Positions 41,631 through 53,612 of a stretch of DNA of 64,000 nucleotides are shown here, piece after piece (position 1 is the first letter of the stretch; the number at the start of each line of letters is the position of its first letter). This DNA comes from Ciborinia camelliae (taxonomy: Eukaryota; Ascomycota; Leotiomycetes; Helotiales; Sclerotiniaceae), in assembly GCA_025890175.1 (NCBI GenBank), contig JANPYM010000002.1:3648823-3712822 (forward strand). The letters are read 5' to 3'. The position numbers and the translations under genes were made by a program. Under the pieces are notes generated by a model. It had not been told where the DNA came from, searched no databases, and saw only the letters and a list, made by a program, of their open reading frames with translations.

Positions 41631-43667
41631 ATGGAAGATTCATTATCGAGGCAAGAGACTCCGAAGTCAGGTGCATCAAGACCTGCTTCGCCACCAGGGA
41701 TAAATCGATGTCACTCTGGAAATCATGTCGACGACACCTCATATTATACCGGACACCCTGGAACAACCAAAGAGACAACAGATGAAGATACCGAACACGA
41801 TTATGACGAAGATACAGATGTTGATGGTGATGCGAGCATATCGCCAGAGGTTATAGATGGAATTGAAGTTGAGAGGGATCTTGAAACTGGACCAAAACTG
41901 ATACGTGAAAAGAGCTCAAAAAGTGTTAGAGATCCAAATCTAGTTACTTGGGATGGACCGGATGATCCAGAGAACCCTAAGAATTGGAAAATCGGACGTA
42001 AATGGGCTGCAACTATAGTTGTCTCTAGGTAAAGGAAATACAATTTCTTGTAAACCAATTCATTGAATAACTAACTTGCAGTTTAGTTTCACCTTTATAT
42101 CACCCGTCTCGTCTGCAATGGTAGCACCAGCTCTAGCTTTGATCAGCTCAGATTTACATATCGTGAAGTCAATAGAACAGAGTTTGACTTTATCCATTTT
42201 CGTTTTAGCTTATGCGATTGGTAAGTCAATTTCATCATCCCAACTATAGGCAGGCATTAATACTAAACCAGGTCCATTATTTCTCGGACCCCTGAGTGAA
42301 ATGTTTGGACGAGTCATTGTATTGCAACTGAGCAACCTTATATACTTGTTTTTCAATCTTGGATGTGGTTTGGCTCAAAGCAAAGGACAACTGATTGCTT
42401 TCAGATTTCTCGCTGGTCTAGGTGGCTCTGCACCTTTGGCCCTTGGAGGTGGAGTGCTCAGTGATTTATTCACGGCTGAACAGCGTGGACGCGCAATTTC
42501 TATCTACTCGCTGGCGCCTCTACTTGTATGCTCAATCTGTTCACTAAATCCTTTGTTCTTGATACCTGATTCTGTTCCCCGATCTTAAACTCCACTTTTC
42601 CGTTTCATCATATGCTTTCCTAGTACAACTTTTATTCTTCATTTTCCTCCAAAACCTTTTCTTGATAAGCATTCACTAACTCCCCGATATAGGGACCAGC
42701 CATTGGACCTATAGCAGGCGGATTTATATCCGAGAATACATCATGGAGATGGGTTTTCTTTGCTACGACTATAGCAGATGCCGTCATCCAGTTCATAGGA
42801 CTATTCTTCCTTCAAGAAACATTTCCACCTGTTTTATTGGAACGCAAGAAGAAGAGACTTATCATGGAGACCGGAAATCAGGATCTTCATACGCAATGGG
42901 ATGTGCCCGACCGAAGCATTGCGAAAACCGTCAAAATTTCCCTGACGAGACCGTTCAAGTTGCTAGGCACTCAAATAATCATCCAGGTTTTAGCAGTGTA
43001 TATGGGTTATCTTTACGGTCTGATTTATCTCGTACTCGCTACATTTCCAACATTATGGGATGGCGTTTACCATGAGAGTACGGGAATCGGTGGACTGAAT
43101 TACCTCTCCTTGGGGATTGGTTTCTTCATAGGCAGTCAGGTGATTTTCCCTCAAACTAGAGAGATACTTTCATGCTAATCGAAGATTCTTCTCCAGACCT
43201 GTGCCCCTTGCCAAGACAGAATTTACCGAGCCTTAAAAGCACGTAATAACGGAGTCGGCAAGCCCGAATTTCGAGTCCCCATGATGATTGTCGGTGCTTT
43301 ACTCGTGCCCGTCGGCATCTTCTGGTACGGGTGGTCCGCTCAGGCCAAAACGCACTGGATCGTCCCGAATATCGGCGCGGCCATCTTCGCATCGGGATCG
43401 GTCATGGGATTTCAGTGCATCCAAACGTACCTGGTCGACGCGTATACCACATATGCGGCAAGCGCCATCGCTGCAGCCACGGTCATGAGAAGTTTGGCCG
43501 GATTCTCGTTTCCATTGTTCGCACCGTACATGTACGCCGCCTTGCATTATGGCTGGGGCAATAGTTTGCTGGGATTTATCGCCATCGGATTGGGGTGGCC
43601 GGCTCCTATCTTTTTGTGGCTGTATGGTGAAAAACTTCGCGCCAAAAGTCCTTTTGCTGCTGGATAG
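41631..43667 (+). CDS. MFS drug/polyamine:H+ antiporter (DHA1-like)
   Basis: Exons 41631-42028, 42087-42220, 42272-42525, 42693-43139, 43197-43667; 567 aa. A hydrophilic N-tail (about 120 aa, acidic, DEDTEHDYDEDTDVDGD) ends in the family signature DGPDDPENPKNWKIGRKW, followed by about 12 hydrophobic helices. Antiporter motif C is present as GPAIGPIAGGFISENTSWRW, with the motif-A-like LGPLSEMFGR earlier. These proteins export drugs, polyamines or toxic metabolites with proton exchange at the plasma membrane; the substrate is unknown. The third intron (42526-42692, phase 0) falls exactly before motif C and is homologous to an intron of the next gene (see introner-like elements). It lies 2 kb upstream of, and in the same orientation as, the Zn2Cys6 regulator. 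Confidence 0.9.
42526..42692 (+). mobile_element. Candidate introner-like element, copy A (intron 3 of MFS gene)
   Basis: A 167-nt intron with donor GTATGCTCAATC, branch site CTAAC (42676-42680) and acceptor ATATAG. It aligns end to end with intron 5 of the transcription factor gene (47307-47470). Shared blocks include CTGTTCCCCGATC, TTTCATCATATGCTTTCC and ACTCCACTTTT. Identity is about 80% by eye, with three to five small indels. Confidence 0.8.
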
Positions 43668-44203
43668 GACTGGTTATGGAATATACGATACGATTTTGTT
43701 CGGGGGGAAGGGGGGCGAAGAAAATACTTTTTCATTGGTGCATTCCTCTACGTTGAATGCAACAATACGAGATTAGACGAACAAATGAATAAATGCAAGT
43801 CATATGGAGTTTGGGCATCTTCGAGGTCACACGGCGTCCATACCCATACCCCTTTTTGCACACCCAAAATAATGAGGATATAGAAACAGCAATCAATGTC
43901 ACTTTGACGTCAACGTCGTTAAATTAGAGAATTATATCTTGCGTATACTTGGTACTTGGTTGGACCTTGTTCGTTCGTGGATGTCCACATAGATGGATTT
44001 TTAATAGCCGGAATTAATTATTATATAATAATTATAAAATTTTAAATTTTCAAAAATATTAGCGATTTTATATTTTTTTACTGTATTTTTTTATCAAAAT
44101 TTGATACGGGATAATTCACTTGCATAGAACAATCGCTTTCCCCGACTGGGAACCAGGTGGCTGATTCATAAAGAGCCGACTATTAGCTAGATACCTAGGT
44201 AGG

Positions 44204-44221
44204 TAGCTAGGTACCTAGCTA
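44204..44221. repeat. 18-bp perfect palindrome
   Basis: TAGCTAGGTACCTAGCTA is fully self-complementary and is embedded in further CCTAGGTAGG repeats (44190-44203). Confidence 0.85.
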
Positions 44222-44286
44222 GAGAAAGCTTGATTGCGGGCGTACTAGACTTGGAATTGGGACTGGGACTAGACGGAACTGGAATG

Positions 44287-44309
44287 GGATGGGATGGGAT
44301 GGGATGGGA
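44287..44309. repeat. (GGGAT)n microsatellite
   Basis: Short pentanucleotide GGGAT/GATGG tract in the spacer before the Zn2Cys6 gene. Confidence 0.8.
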
Positions 44310-45694
44310 GTAAGATGGATTATTTAAGGTCATATAATAAATGTGATGATACGGCGTAGCGCTTCTTCATAAATGTTACTTATACCCAGGGTGATGGGTG
44401 ATGTGATGGGTGATTAAGGGCTCAGTGCACTTCCTACCTAGACGGAACTGAATATATGAGATAACATGAGATGACGATGACGATGATGACGTAGTCAGCT
44501 TTGATCTAGAACCTCTCTAGTCATCTCTTGGTTGGCTGTTCTTTTCTGCGTGCAAGGTTAGACACGTGTATGGGCTAAGAGTCCTTGGAGCGTCAGCAGT
44601 GAGCACACATGGGAATGTTCACTGTTGCCTTCACCAGGTGCTGACAAGCAGTGGCGATAGTAATATATAATGCATGATGGATAGATAGACTAAGATAGTG
44701 CAGACCGTACGGGGTAGCCAACAAGGATGGATTGGGATGAGTCTGTGAGATCTGTGGGGGGTGAGAATGATGGCCTGGCCTACCTGCAGATAGATGTATG
44801 TCATGTTAGAGTAGTAAGTAGAGCTTCCATAGCGCCAAACTCAAAATCATGACAAGCTTGGCAGTACGTACATTAAATAATAGCATCGATTTCATTGGAG
44901 TTTTTATATATTTTTCAATCGCCGAGATTATTGATGAGGAGTAACAGTGAGAAAATAATGTTGGAAGAGTAAATTTGAATACCTAGGTACCTATATACCT
45001 GGGTATTGATGTTGAAACAGTCACCTAGTACTGAGGTTCAAAATATTCAAATTTCCCCGCCAATCATCTTATCCGTTCCTAGCAGCCCCCTTCCCGTCCC
45101 GTTCGCCGAGACGATGAATAACAGGAGCATTCATTTACAGGTTCCTTTGCTTAGGAATTATTGAGAACCCAAAATATATACTGGGAGCATACCCATATGG
45201 AATTATCACTGTATCTAGAAGAATCATTAAGGTTACTTCAACCTCTAGGAAACCAGCTCAAAGGAGAATGCTCTTTCTTCTTTATACATACCTTAACACC
45301 TCGCTTTAACGCGACCAAAAATTCCATGGAGCGCGAGCCAGAAATTTTGGGACCTGAGTATATTTGCGACTATGATCGCGCTGACATAGACATAAAGACG
45401 AACAGAGCGACGCAGATAGCAAAACAACCCTTCTTGCGATAGCATTTTGGTTACACACCACGGATACCTGCTTACAGCTTCAAAAGCCTTAGTGGTTCAG
45501 GGTAGGATTTCCCCTCACGATTTCCAGGCAGGAAGAGGATATTCATCGGCAAGCCCTGGAATTGCCCGTGCCGGCTAGACCCGCAACGCATCGCACCGCA
45601 TCGCTGTACACCGCATCAACCCCCATTATTTACGGATTTCGATACCGGATAACGTCAAAGCATAAGCTAAGATCGTGCCCCTCTCTCCCGCCGG

Positions 45695-48600
45695 ATGGCT
45701 GACGTACGGGACGCGGGAAATATGCACGGAGGGTCGGCTTCGTTGACTGATATCAAAATCAAGCCGGATCACGATGGTAATGCGACGACTGATAAGGAGA
45801 GCCCGGTGCCAAGGAAAAAGTCGAGGAGTAGTAGAGATGCGGCTGCGATTAAGAGGAGATGTGTGAGCACAGCTTGCGTTGCTTGTAGAAAGCGCAAATC
45901 CAAATGCGATGGGAATACACCAAGTTGCGCAGCTTGCTCGAGCGTATATGGAACTGGTACGTTCATCACATATCTTGCAACGTTAAATGCCAATTGGACA
46001 TCCACGCCCAGTTGAGTACCTGTGCTGACATTTGGGTGAATAGAATGTGTATACGATCCCTTATCTGACCATCGAAGAAAAGGGGTGTATAAACAGCTCG
46101 ATAGTCTCAAGACTCGCAATTCCACTTTACAAACATTGATACAGGCGATATTGAATGCCGCAGAGGAAGATGTACCAAGTTTGGTACGTCAGATTAGAAA
46201 TTGTGAAAGTCTGGATGATGTAGCAGATTCAATATTGCAAAAAGAGCAAGGACTCGAAGACGAAGATGATGATATGGATGATAGCATGGCATATACGTCA
46301 ACTAGTTTACCGACTTTCGAGACTCAGTTATCGGGGAAGATGGGCGAATTAAGGTTGGAGAATGGCTCGGTGAGATTTTTGGGAGGTAGGCTAATCCAAT
46401 TGCCTCTTAATATATTCTCAGTCTACTACTAAGCATGATTTTATACAACATCCAAATATTAACAAATTAATAGGGACATCGAACTTGATATATCTGGATC
46501 CAACGGATGTTGATGATGGAGATTCACTAGAAACGACTCAACAACAAGACCCTCTGACGAGCTGGACCTCGGTCACTCAGGACGTAGAGGTTATCGTTCA
46601 TTTGATCAACATGTATTTCACATGGCATTATCCATACTTCACGACCCTATCGAAGACGCTTTTTTATCAAGACTTTCTGCTTGGAAAACCCCCAGGGAAT
46701 CCGAAAAGGACCATGTATTGCTCATCGTTATTGGTCAGTACGCTTCACCCTCTTAATATAATCATATTCTAACCATTATAGGTTAATGCTATGCTGGCTT
46801 TGGGGTGTCATTTTACGAATTCTTCAAAAGGTTGTGCTGATCCAAGTGATCCTACCACCAAAGGCGATGCTTTCTTTGCGGAAGCTAAACGATTGATTGT
46901 TGAGAATGATGAATATGAGAAGCCGAGATTGACTACGATACAAGCACTTTGGTTAGTTCTCACCCCTGTGCTTAAATGCGAGGTTCTAACATGAATGGGT
47001 GTAGCCTGATGTCGGTCCGAGAAGCAGGCGGTGGCAGAGAAGGCAAAGGCTGGGTTTATTCTGGAATGGCTTTTCGAATGGCTCAAGATATGGGTCTCAA
47101 TCTGGACTCCGGAATCAATAAAAGTAACTCGAATAACCCAAAAGACTGCCCTATTGACGAAAAGGAGATCGATGTTCGACGAGTCACGTTCTGGGGGTGC
47201 TTCTTATTTGATAAATGCTGGTCGAATTACCTTGGGAGATTGCCACAACTTCCTGTGACCGAAATAACGGTACCCAAGTATGACGTGTTTCCGGATGAAG
47301 ACTCCAGTATGCTCAATCGGTTCCCTAAATTTGTTTTACACACCTGATCCTGTTCCCCGATCCCAGACTCCACTTTTTTGTTTCATCATATGCTTTCCTA
47401 ATACGCCTTTATTCCTCATCTCCCTCCAGAACCCTTCATTGGTAGGCATTTACTGACTTTTCTCCGATAGGTACCTGGTCGCCTTATACCGACAACGGAG
47501 TGGGGCAAATGCATTCTCAACCATCAAGGACAAGAGCTGTAGCTTTACAAATCTCGAGTCTCTGTGAAATTAGTAGTGATCTTCTTACATTTTTCTATCA
47601 TCCACAACATGTGGAAAGGGGCGTTGGAAGATCTCAGGAGCTAAAGAAGCTTGGCGAACTACAAACGAGACTCGAGGCTTGGAGAAGGGATTTGCCTAAG
47701 GAGTTTGAACCCAAGGAGGGACAACTACCTAACGTGCTTCTCATGCAGTATGTTGATGCTCACAACCTTCTAACTCTATACTGATACGTTATAGCATGTT
47801 CTTTCATCTTTTATATATCCACTTGTTCCGGCCATTCCTCAAATATAATCCAAGTTCATCCCCCTTACCCACGCATGTTTCTCCTCGAAAGCTTTGCACC
47901 CAAGCTGCAGGCGCGATCAGTAAACTCATGCGTTTGTACAAACGTATATATGGGCTTCGACAAATTTGCAATATCGCAGTTTATATTATACATTCGGCTT
48001 CAACGATTCACCTGCTTAATCTTCCGGAAAAGACTTCGAAGAGAGATATAATTCATGGAGTCAAACATCTCGAGGAAATTGCCGAGGATTGGCTCTGTGC
48101 TCGTAGGACATTGAGTATACTCAGCGTACTTGCTCGAAAATGGAACATCGATCTTCCCCCCGAAGCCTCTGCTGTATTCTCTCGTACTGATAATAAATTC
48201 GGTTATTTCAGCACCGCGGATATTCCATCACCAAAAGCAGAAATAGCAGTAACTACACCATCATCGACATCATCATCCACCAATTTCCAAGCACTTCCTC
48301 ATTCTCAACCACTTGCAAGAAGTCAAAGTCAATTGCAACAGAGCTTATTTAGCTACCATATCGATACGGAAGTCCCGCTTCCGAACAATATTCCAGACCA
48401 GTCCTCACTCACCGGACTTCCAAACGTCGTTTCGCCACAAACCGACCATCCAGATCCTAATTCCTACCCGCCCAACACCAGCGGAATCGCAACATCGAAT
48501 CCCCTCCACATGTCACCCGTCTCAGCATATCCTCCCTCCCATACAATCTATACCAACCCCGCCCAACCCTTCAGCCCCACCAGTGTCACCGCCGCCACTT

Positions 48601-48959
48601 CGACGAGCAATCACAGCCCCCTGAAGAGCGCAAATCGACAACTGAGTCCGAGCACGATGTTTGGGGGCGTGGAACAGCTGGTCCAGAGCCAAGATTGGTG
48701 GTTGAGGGATCAAGCGAGCTTGGTGGTGGGATTTGAGAATTGGATGGGGGGAGGTCATGCGATTGTCGGGGGGGCTCATGCACACGCGCAGAGTATGAGC
48801 GGGGATCTGGCTGCAGCCCCCGGCTTGGGAAATCCTTTTTATCATCCCGGTCATCCGAACCTGCATTCGGGAAATCCTAATGGTGATGGTGCTGGTGCTG
48901 CTGCTGGTAATCTGGATGGTGCAAATCATGGGTTTGGGGATGAGGAGTGGTTTTCTTGA
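45695..48959 (+). CDS. Zn(II)2Cys6 transcription factor, NIT4/NirA-like
   Basis: Exons 45695-45956, 46044-46385, 46474-46733, 46782-46951, 47005-47306, 47471-47747, 47795-48959; 925 aa, all in frame. The zinc cluster has six Cys at residues 61, 64, 71, 78, 81 and 89 (CVACRKRKSKCDG...CAAC...C) and is followed by the linker VYDPLSDHRRKGVYK and a coiled coil. This arrangement resembles the nitrate regulator NirA/NIT4 group. The fungal-specific middle homology domain is present (HLINMYFTWHYPYF, YSGMAFRMAQDMGLN, VTFWGCFLFDKCWSNYLGR). The C-terminal third is Ser/Pro/Asn rich with Gly/Ala/His repeats, typical of activation regions. Similarity to NirA/NIT4 is by pattern only; many paralogues with other targets exist. 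Intron 5 is the introner-like copy B. Upstream is an MFS gene in the same orientation, which might be a target. Confidence 0.9.
47307..47470 (+). mobile_element. Candidate introner-like element, copy B (intron 5 of Zn2Cys6 gene)
   Basis: A 164-nt intron with donor GTATGCTCAATC, branch site CTGAC (47453-47457) and acceptor CGATAG, inserted in phase 1 between DEDS and TWSPYTD codons. It is homologous over its full length to 42526-42692 in the MFS gene, whereas the flanking exons show no similarity. Confidence 0.8.
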
Positions 48960-49642
48960 TTGCCGATTGCTGATTGCCAATTGCCGATTGCCCTCTTTTT
49001 TCTTGGGCTTGATGATACATATACTATACGTCTGGGAAAATTCGGAGTTGAAAGGAAAGGGCAGGGCAGGGAAGGGGAGTTCCATTGGATAGCGTTGCTG
49101 TGAATATTATGTATGGCTGGCTGGAGCGAAAGCTCTTCAAGAGCGTGCCCCGGCATGGAATGAACATTTTACAATACCTATGTACCTATCAAGCGTAGGA
49201 GTTCTTGTGGCTGGTTGGCTGGTTGGCGCGGCCGATGGTGTTTTTATTCTGAGGGTGGGTTCATCTCATCATGCATGGTTGGATGATCTTGATCTCGATG
49301 AGATGAGGTGGAGGATGTGCTATGTATCGAAAAAAAATATATATAAATATATATAAATATATATATAGAGAGAGAATAATGCAGTTTATGGCACATGATA
49401 TGATGGAATATGGAATATGGGATGTGGAATAGGGTTAAGGTCCCGTGTGGGATCAAGATATATTCATTCGGGTTGCCGAAAGAAAAGGAACACATTCTTT
49501 CTTAGAGGAGCAGCAACAAAAAATTACAAAATCAACCTTGTACAAAAACCATCCATTAATCATTCCATTCCATTCACGCACTACCCTTAACCATTCTCCC
49601 GCCAACCCTTCCATTCCCCCCTTGACCCCCCCAAAAAATAAT
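48960..49642. other. Convergent intergenic spacer
   Basis: Between the Zn2Cys6 gene (+) and CEF1 (-). It contains imperfect copies of TGCCGATTGCTGATTGCCAA (48957-48993) and TATATATAAATATATA (49335-49366). No gene is seen. Confidence 0.6.
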
Positions 49643-52026
49643 TTACAGATACGCCAATTCCTCATTCCGCTGCCTATATAATTCCTGCGCTTCCCGTTCG
49701 CGCTTACTCACAAACCCCACGCGCTCGCGCAAATCCTCCAACCTCGTCGAGATCGCCACATCTTCCGCGATCTGCAACGTTTTAAACGCATCTAAAGAGT
49801 AAGCGGCTTGCGCGAGAGCATCGGCCGCCTCGCCAATCTTGTGACGCAGCATCTTGGCTCTTTGTTGGTAGCCACCAAGATGGAGGGCGAGTTTCTTTTC
49901 GGATTTATTACCTTTTTCGGCGGCGGCGACGATGGATTCTTGAGCACGCTGGAGGGGTGGTTAGTCATGTGGAGGGACGGGCGAGAGTGGGGGTTGGAAC
50001 TTACATCAAAAGCATCGAGAATCATCTGGTGCTCATCGATCTCATCATCGGAGTCGTACCCGCTCAATCCTGGCAACAGCGAGGATTGATGGGCGTCGTC
50101 CCACGCCGCTCGGAAAGCATCCGAACCTTGCTCTGCCAAATCCTTAGGAACTTCCATTAATAGCTGTAGTCGTGCTTGTGAGAGAGCGTCATCTTCAAAC
50201 ACCTCGATCGCTTTTGAGGTGCCCTTGATCTTGGCTCCGGGCGTGGGGTACTTGAGAGCATCATTTGCAATTAATAAAACTGCTTCTCGTTCAATAGAAC
50301 CCTCAATCGTATCTTCAGTGTTCGCCACAGTTTTCATTAATGCGTTGATATCGATGACCGATGGACGAGGCAAGCCTCTTTGTAAAACTTGTGTCCGTCT
50401 TTTGAATTCTAATTGTTCTTGAGCTTCTCGGATTTGGCGATTCCTCCTGTCCCTGAGCTCTGCATCTTCCTCGGATAATTCTTGAACACCAAAGTTTTCT
50501 TGTTGCTCTTCAGGTAATTCTAACTCCCACTCGGTATCCTTGGGCTTTGGTAAGGATGCAAGACCAGCTTTCAACGAGTTTTTGAGGGTTATATCTCTCA
50601 ATTTGAGATCTTGGGGTGTCCTCCCAACCAACTCCATCTCTCCATCTGCATTTAATGCAAAACTATCTCGAGGAGTTCGCATTGGTGTGGCTCCTACACC
50701 GTTTCTGGCAGGGGTCGCACCAATACCGTTCGCACGGAAAGGGGTCGCCATAGGATTAGGCGTCTCCATTTGATGTCTTCGGGGAGTAACGCCGTCAAAA
50801 CCTGTGCTACCAGATCCTTCATGCAAAGGAGTATTTTCTCCCCCTAGAAGCGATGATTGCGTCTCGGTAAGAGCTCTAATGTTTCGGATTTCGTTGGCGA
50901 TGTGGTCCTCCTGTGCTGGGGCTCGCGGTGTTCGAATTGGTGCACCACTATTGATAGTAGAATATGTATTAACAAGTCCTCTTGTTGCATCGTTCTCGCT
51001 CGATCTCGCCATTATGTTCGCCCTCTCCCCAATCATACCCATCTTGACAATTTCTTCCAGTTCCCCTTCGCCAACCTGAGGCGCCGGTAGTACTAAAGCC
51101 CGCCTCTTACTACTTTGTTCAGCTTCTCGAATCTTTTGCATCTGTCCAGCTTTTATGGCAGCTTGATATGATGCCGATGGTGCGTTTTTATCATTCTTTT
51201 GTCGCTTTTGGTCTGGATTGTCATCTTGTTCTCCTTTGCGCTTGCTCGCGAGTTGTTGTTTTCGTGGATCGAAAGCGGCCCTCTGCTTTTCATTTTGTAT
51301 AGATTCATCCCCAGTATCGTAAAATCCAGGAGCGGGCGCCTTTTCAAAAGGTATGTCGGCATTATAGTCCATCATTCCCTTCTTTCGATTGACGACCTTG
51401 ATATTAATGCCGGCATTTTTAAGCTCTCTGCGCTTTTGTAACACGGCCAACCTCCTCGACTCCTCCAATTGACGTTCACGAGCCTTTCTTTTGGCCTTTT
51501 TACCCTGTGTATTTGCCAAACGAGCACGAGCTTCGCTCAACATTTCTTTTTCGTCTTCATCTAAATCAACGGTATCTGGTCTCGCAGGTTTCGATTCTGG
51601 ATCTGGGTCGACTTCACCGGGTCGCAATCGTCGTACATCATCCGCAGATGGTGCTTTTGTCTCTCCTCCATCCGGTCCACCAAGTCCAAACTCTCCAGCT
51701 TCTTTTTGTTCCGCTTCATCGAGTAATTTTTGGTATCTTTCCAGGCACTGGGTCGCTGTTCGTCCGACAATAGGAGCAATCGTTCGCCATTGTGTCGGCA
51801 TCAATTTCGCCAAATGTAACAACTTTTCATCTTCTTCCTTGCTCCATTCAATCTTACGAATACCAGGATCCAGCCATTCACCCCATCTTGCTTTGCATTG
51901 CTTCGGTGTCTTTCTTGCGAGAAGTGAGGAAACTCGAGCCCATTGATTCAAACCATATTTGGAAACACTTGCTTTTAGGATCTCATCTTCGATATTAGTC
52001 CAAACTCCACCTTTGACAACAGGCAT
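49643..52026 (-). CDS. CEF1: Pre-mRNA splicing factor CEF1/CDC5 (Myb, NineTeen complex)
   Basis: Exons (minus) 52026-50005 and 49948-49643 with a 56-nt intron; 775 aa. Two N-terminal Myb repeats span residues about 7-107: [20 protein letters not shown]...WARVSSLL and [19 protein letters not shown]...[19 protein letters not shown], the strongly conserved Cdc5 signature. A basic helical segment follows ([19 protein letters not shown], about 175-195), then a Thr/Pro-rich middle with repeated TPxR motifs (about 390-460) and a C-terminal coiled coil ([10 protein letters not shown] end) that contacts Prp19-complex partners. It acts in spliceosome activation in the nucleus and is essential in yeasts. 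Length and architecture are normal. Confidence 0.95.
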
Positions 52027-52738
52027 ATTGGCGCGTGAAGTTGTTGATTTTGACTTTCTTGCCTTGTCTCTAACTCACGTTGATGCGCCTGGAAGCTGGA
52101 GTCGCGAGAAATAAATCTTAGGACCTTGCCAATCCACTAGCGCGAGATTCATATACGGCTTCACGTGATCCCCCAACTTTTGACGTCGGTGATCATCATC
52201 CTTCAGCCTCATCAGCTTGAATTTTCTTCATTTTACAGGCGGTGATATGAATTGCTGCATAGTTGTTGATAAGCGTCTTCATCTATAGAGTATATAAATA
52301 AATTTCCTTAAATAAAGTTCGTTGGGTTTTTTACATTCATCAAACGACATGGTAACTGTCATGAAAGCCGATCATTATTACTTGAGAAGTTCAGCTCCAG
52401 AATTATAGATCTCAGTGGCTTGAGAGAATTTCTCTCGACGATTATTGAGACGGTTTCACTGAAGCCATGATTCAGACAGGAAAAGAATCCACATTCCAGA
52501 TGATTCAAGTATCATGTCACACAAATCACCCTTCCAAGACACATTAAACTGCCAAGTTAAAGAGGCTGAACCTTATATTTTAAAAGCCATGGTACGTAAT
52601 TATCAGTTAAATCCATTGCACATTTTTACGATCAATTATTTTCCACCTTTTTTGTTTGCAAAACGAGTGTAGCGGCTGTCTAGGCTCAAGCACAAATCAA
52701 ATCGCCATCCAAAACCAGTTCAATCAGTATAGAGCTGC
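52027..52738. other. Intergenic spacer
   Basis: Upstream of CEF1 and downstream of the small secreted gene. No gene is recognised; AT-rich. Confidence 0.55.
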
Positions 52739-53612
52739 TTAAAACGTTTGGGAGCAAACAAAAGCCGTAGTGGTAGACGGTACATCCACCTTCACCGTTG
52801 CATTGAACTCCACAACGGGGCCAACACCTCCAATCAACTCAACACTCAAAACTTCGCAGCCCGCACAGTTCACAGTACTTGTGGTCGTCACAGTAGTTGG
52901 GAAGAGAGTTTTCGTAGGCCCAAGTGTAAAGTGTTTTAATTTTCTTAGAGTGGATGTGCATGGTATGATGGGATCCTTGATAACACTTGGGGTGATGGAT
53001 AGTAGCGTGGCTACGGGTGTTTCGGGACCACCTGGGTTGATGGATACTGGCACTGTTACGGGTGTTTCGGGACCGCCTGGGTTGGAGGGTAGTGCCGCTA
53101 CATCTGCAGTGACAGTTACCGTTGTATAATCCGTAGCACATCCTTTCTGACAAGCTGCGCATGAACCTGGAACATAGACTGTAGGAGTTGCCTTGCAGCA
53201 ACTGTCGGTTGGTGGGACGGTTCTGGTTGTTGTTGAGAGAATAATACATTGTATAACTGGACCGCAGGTGGCAGGGTTGAAGGATGATGTGCCCGAGCAA
53301 GCTATTGTATTGTCAATCAGGTGATGTCACTTGAGGAAAAGGTAATAACATACGAAAGGAACTTTGAATGGTGGCAACTGTGTGGGTGTAGCAAGAATAA
53401 GGAACTACCTGGACTGCTGAGATGGTACTGATGTATGTGGTCGTTATCAATCTTGCAGGACATATTTCAGCAATTTTAAGGGCTTCTGGAAGACAGTAGA
53501 CACTTTGACTAAAGACAATGTAAGTATGTGTGCATCTGAAAGTTAAAAGGAACTTAAGAGTTGCTTACACTGCGCCCAGCAAAAGAATGCCGTAGGTATA
53601 GATATAATTCAT
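52739..53612 (-). CDS. Small secreted cysteine-rich protein, function unknown
   Basis: Exons (minus) 53612-53569, 53508-53354, 53301-52739; 253 aa. The N-terminus MNYIYTYGILLLGAVQSVYC is a signal peptide. The mature part has spaced cysteines (SCYTHT, ACSG, TCGPVIQC, SCCKA, SCAACQKGC, IPCTS, NCAGCE, FVCSQ) and Thr/Ser/Pro/Val-rich strands suited to O-glycosylation. NPGGPETPV occurs twice with a short spacer (VTVPVSI). I do not recognise a family, and no GPI-anchor hydrophobic tail is present. It could be a wall-associated protein or candidate effector; this is inferred from secretion and cysteine content only. The first intron is given as 60 nt; an upstream acceptor would make a 33-nt intron and add nine in-frame residues. 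Confidence 0.72.

Larger units (their letters stand above)
43668..45694. other. Intergenic, 2 kb, AT-rich with palindromes
   Basis: An AT-rich block (44010-44105), an 18-bp palindrome at 44204-44221, a GGATG tract at 44287-44309, and ATACCTAGGTACCTAT at about 44980. No convincing gene; an open frame at 45161-45442 is unrecognised. It probably includes the promoter of the Zn2Cys6 gene. Confidence 0.6.

Noticed and set aside
45161..45442. 93-codon frame before the Zn2Cys6 gene
   Set aside because: No domain and probably promoter/5' UTR; TTG-type start.
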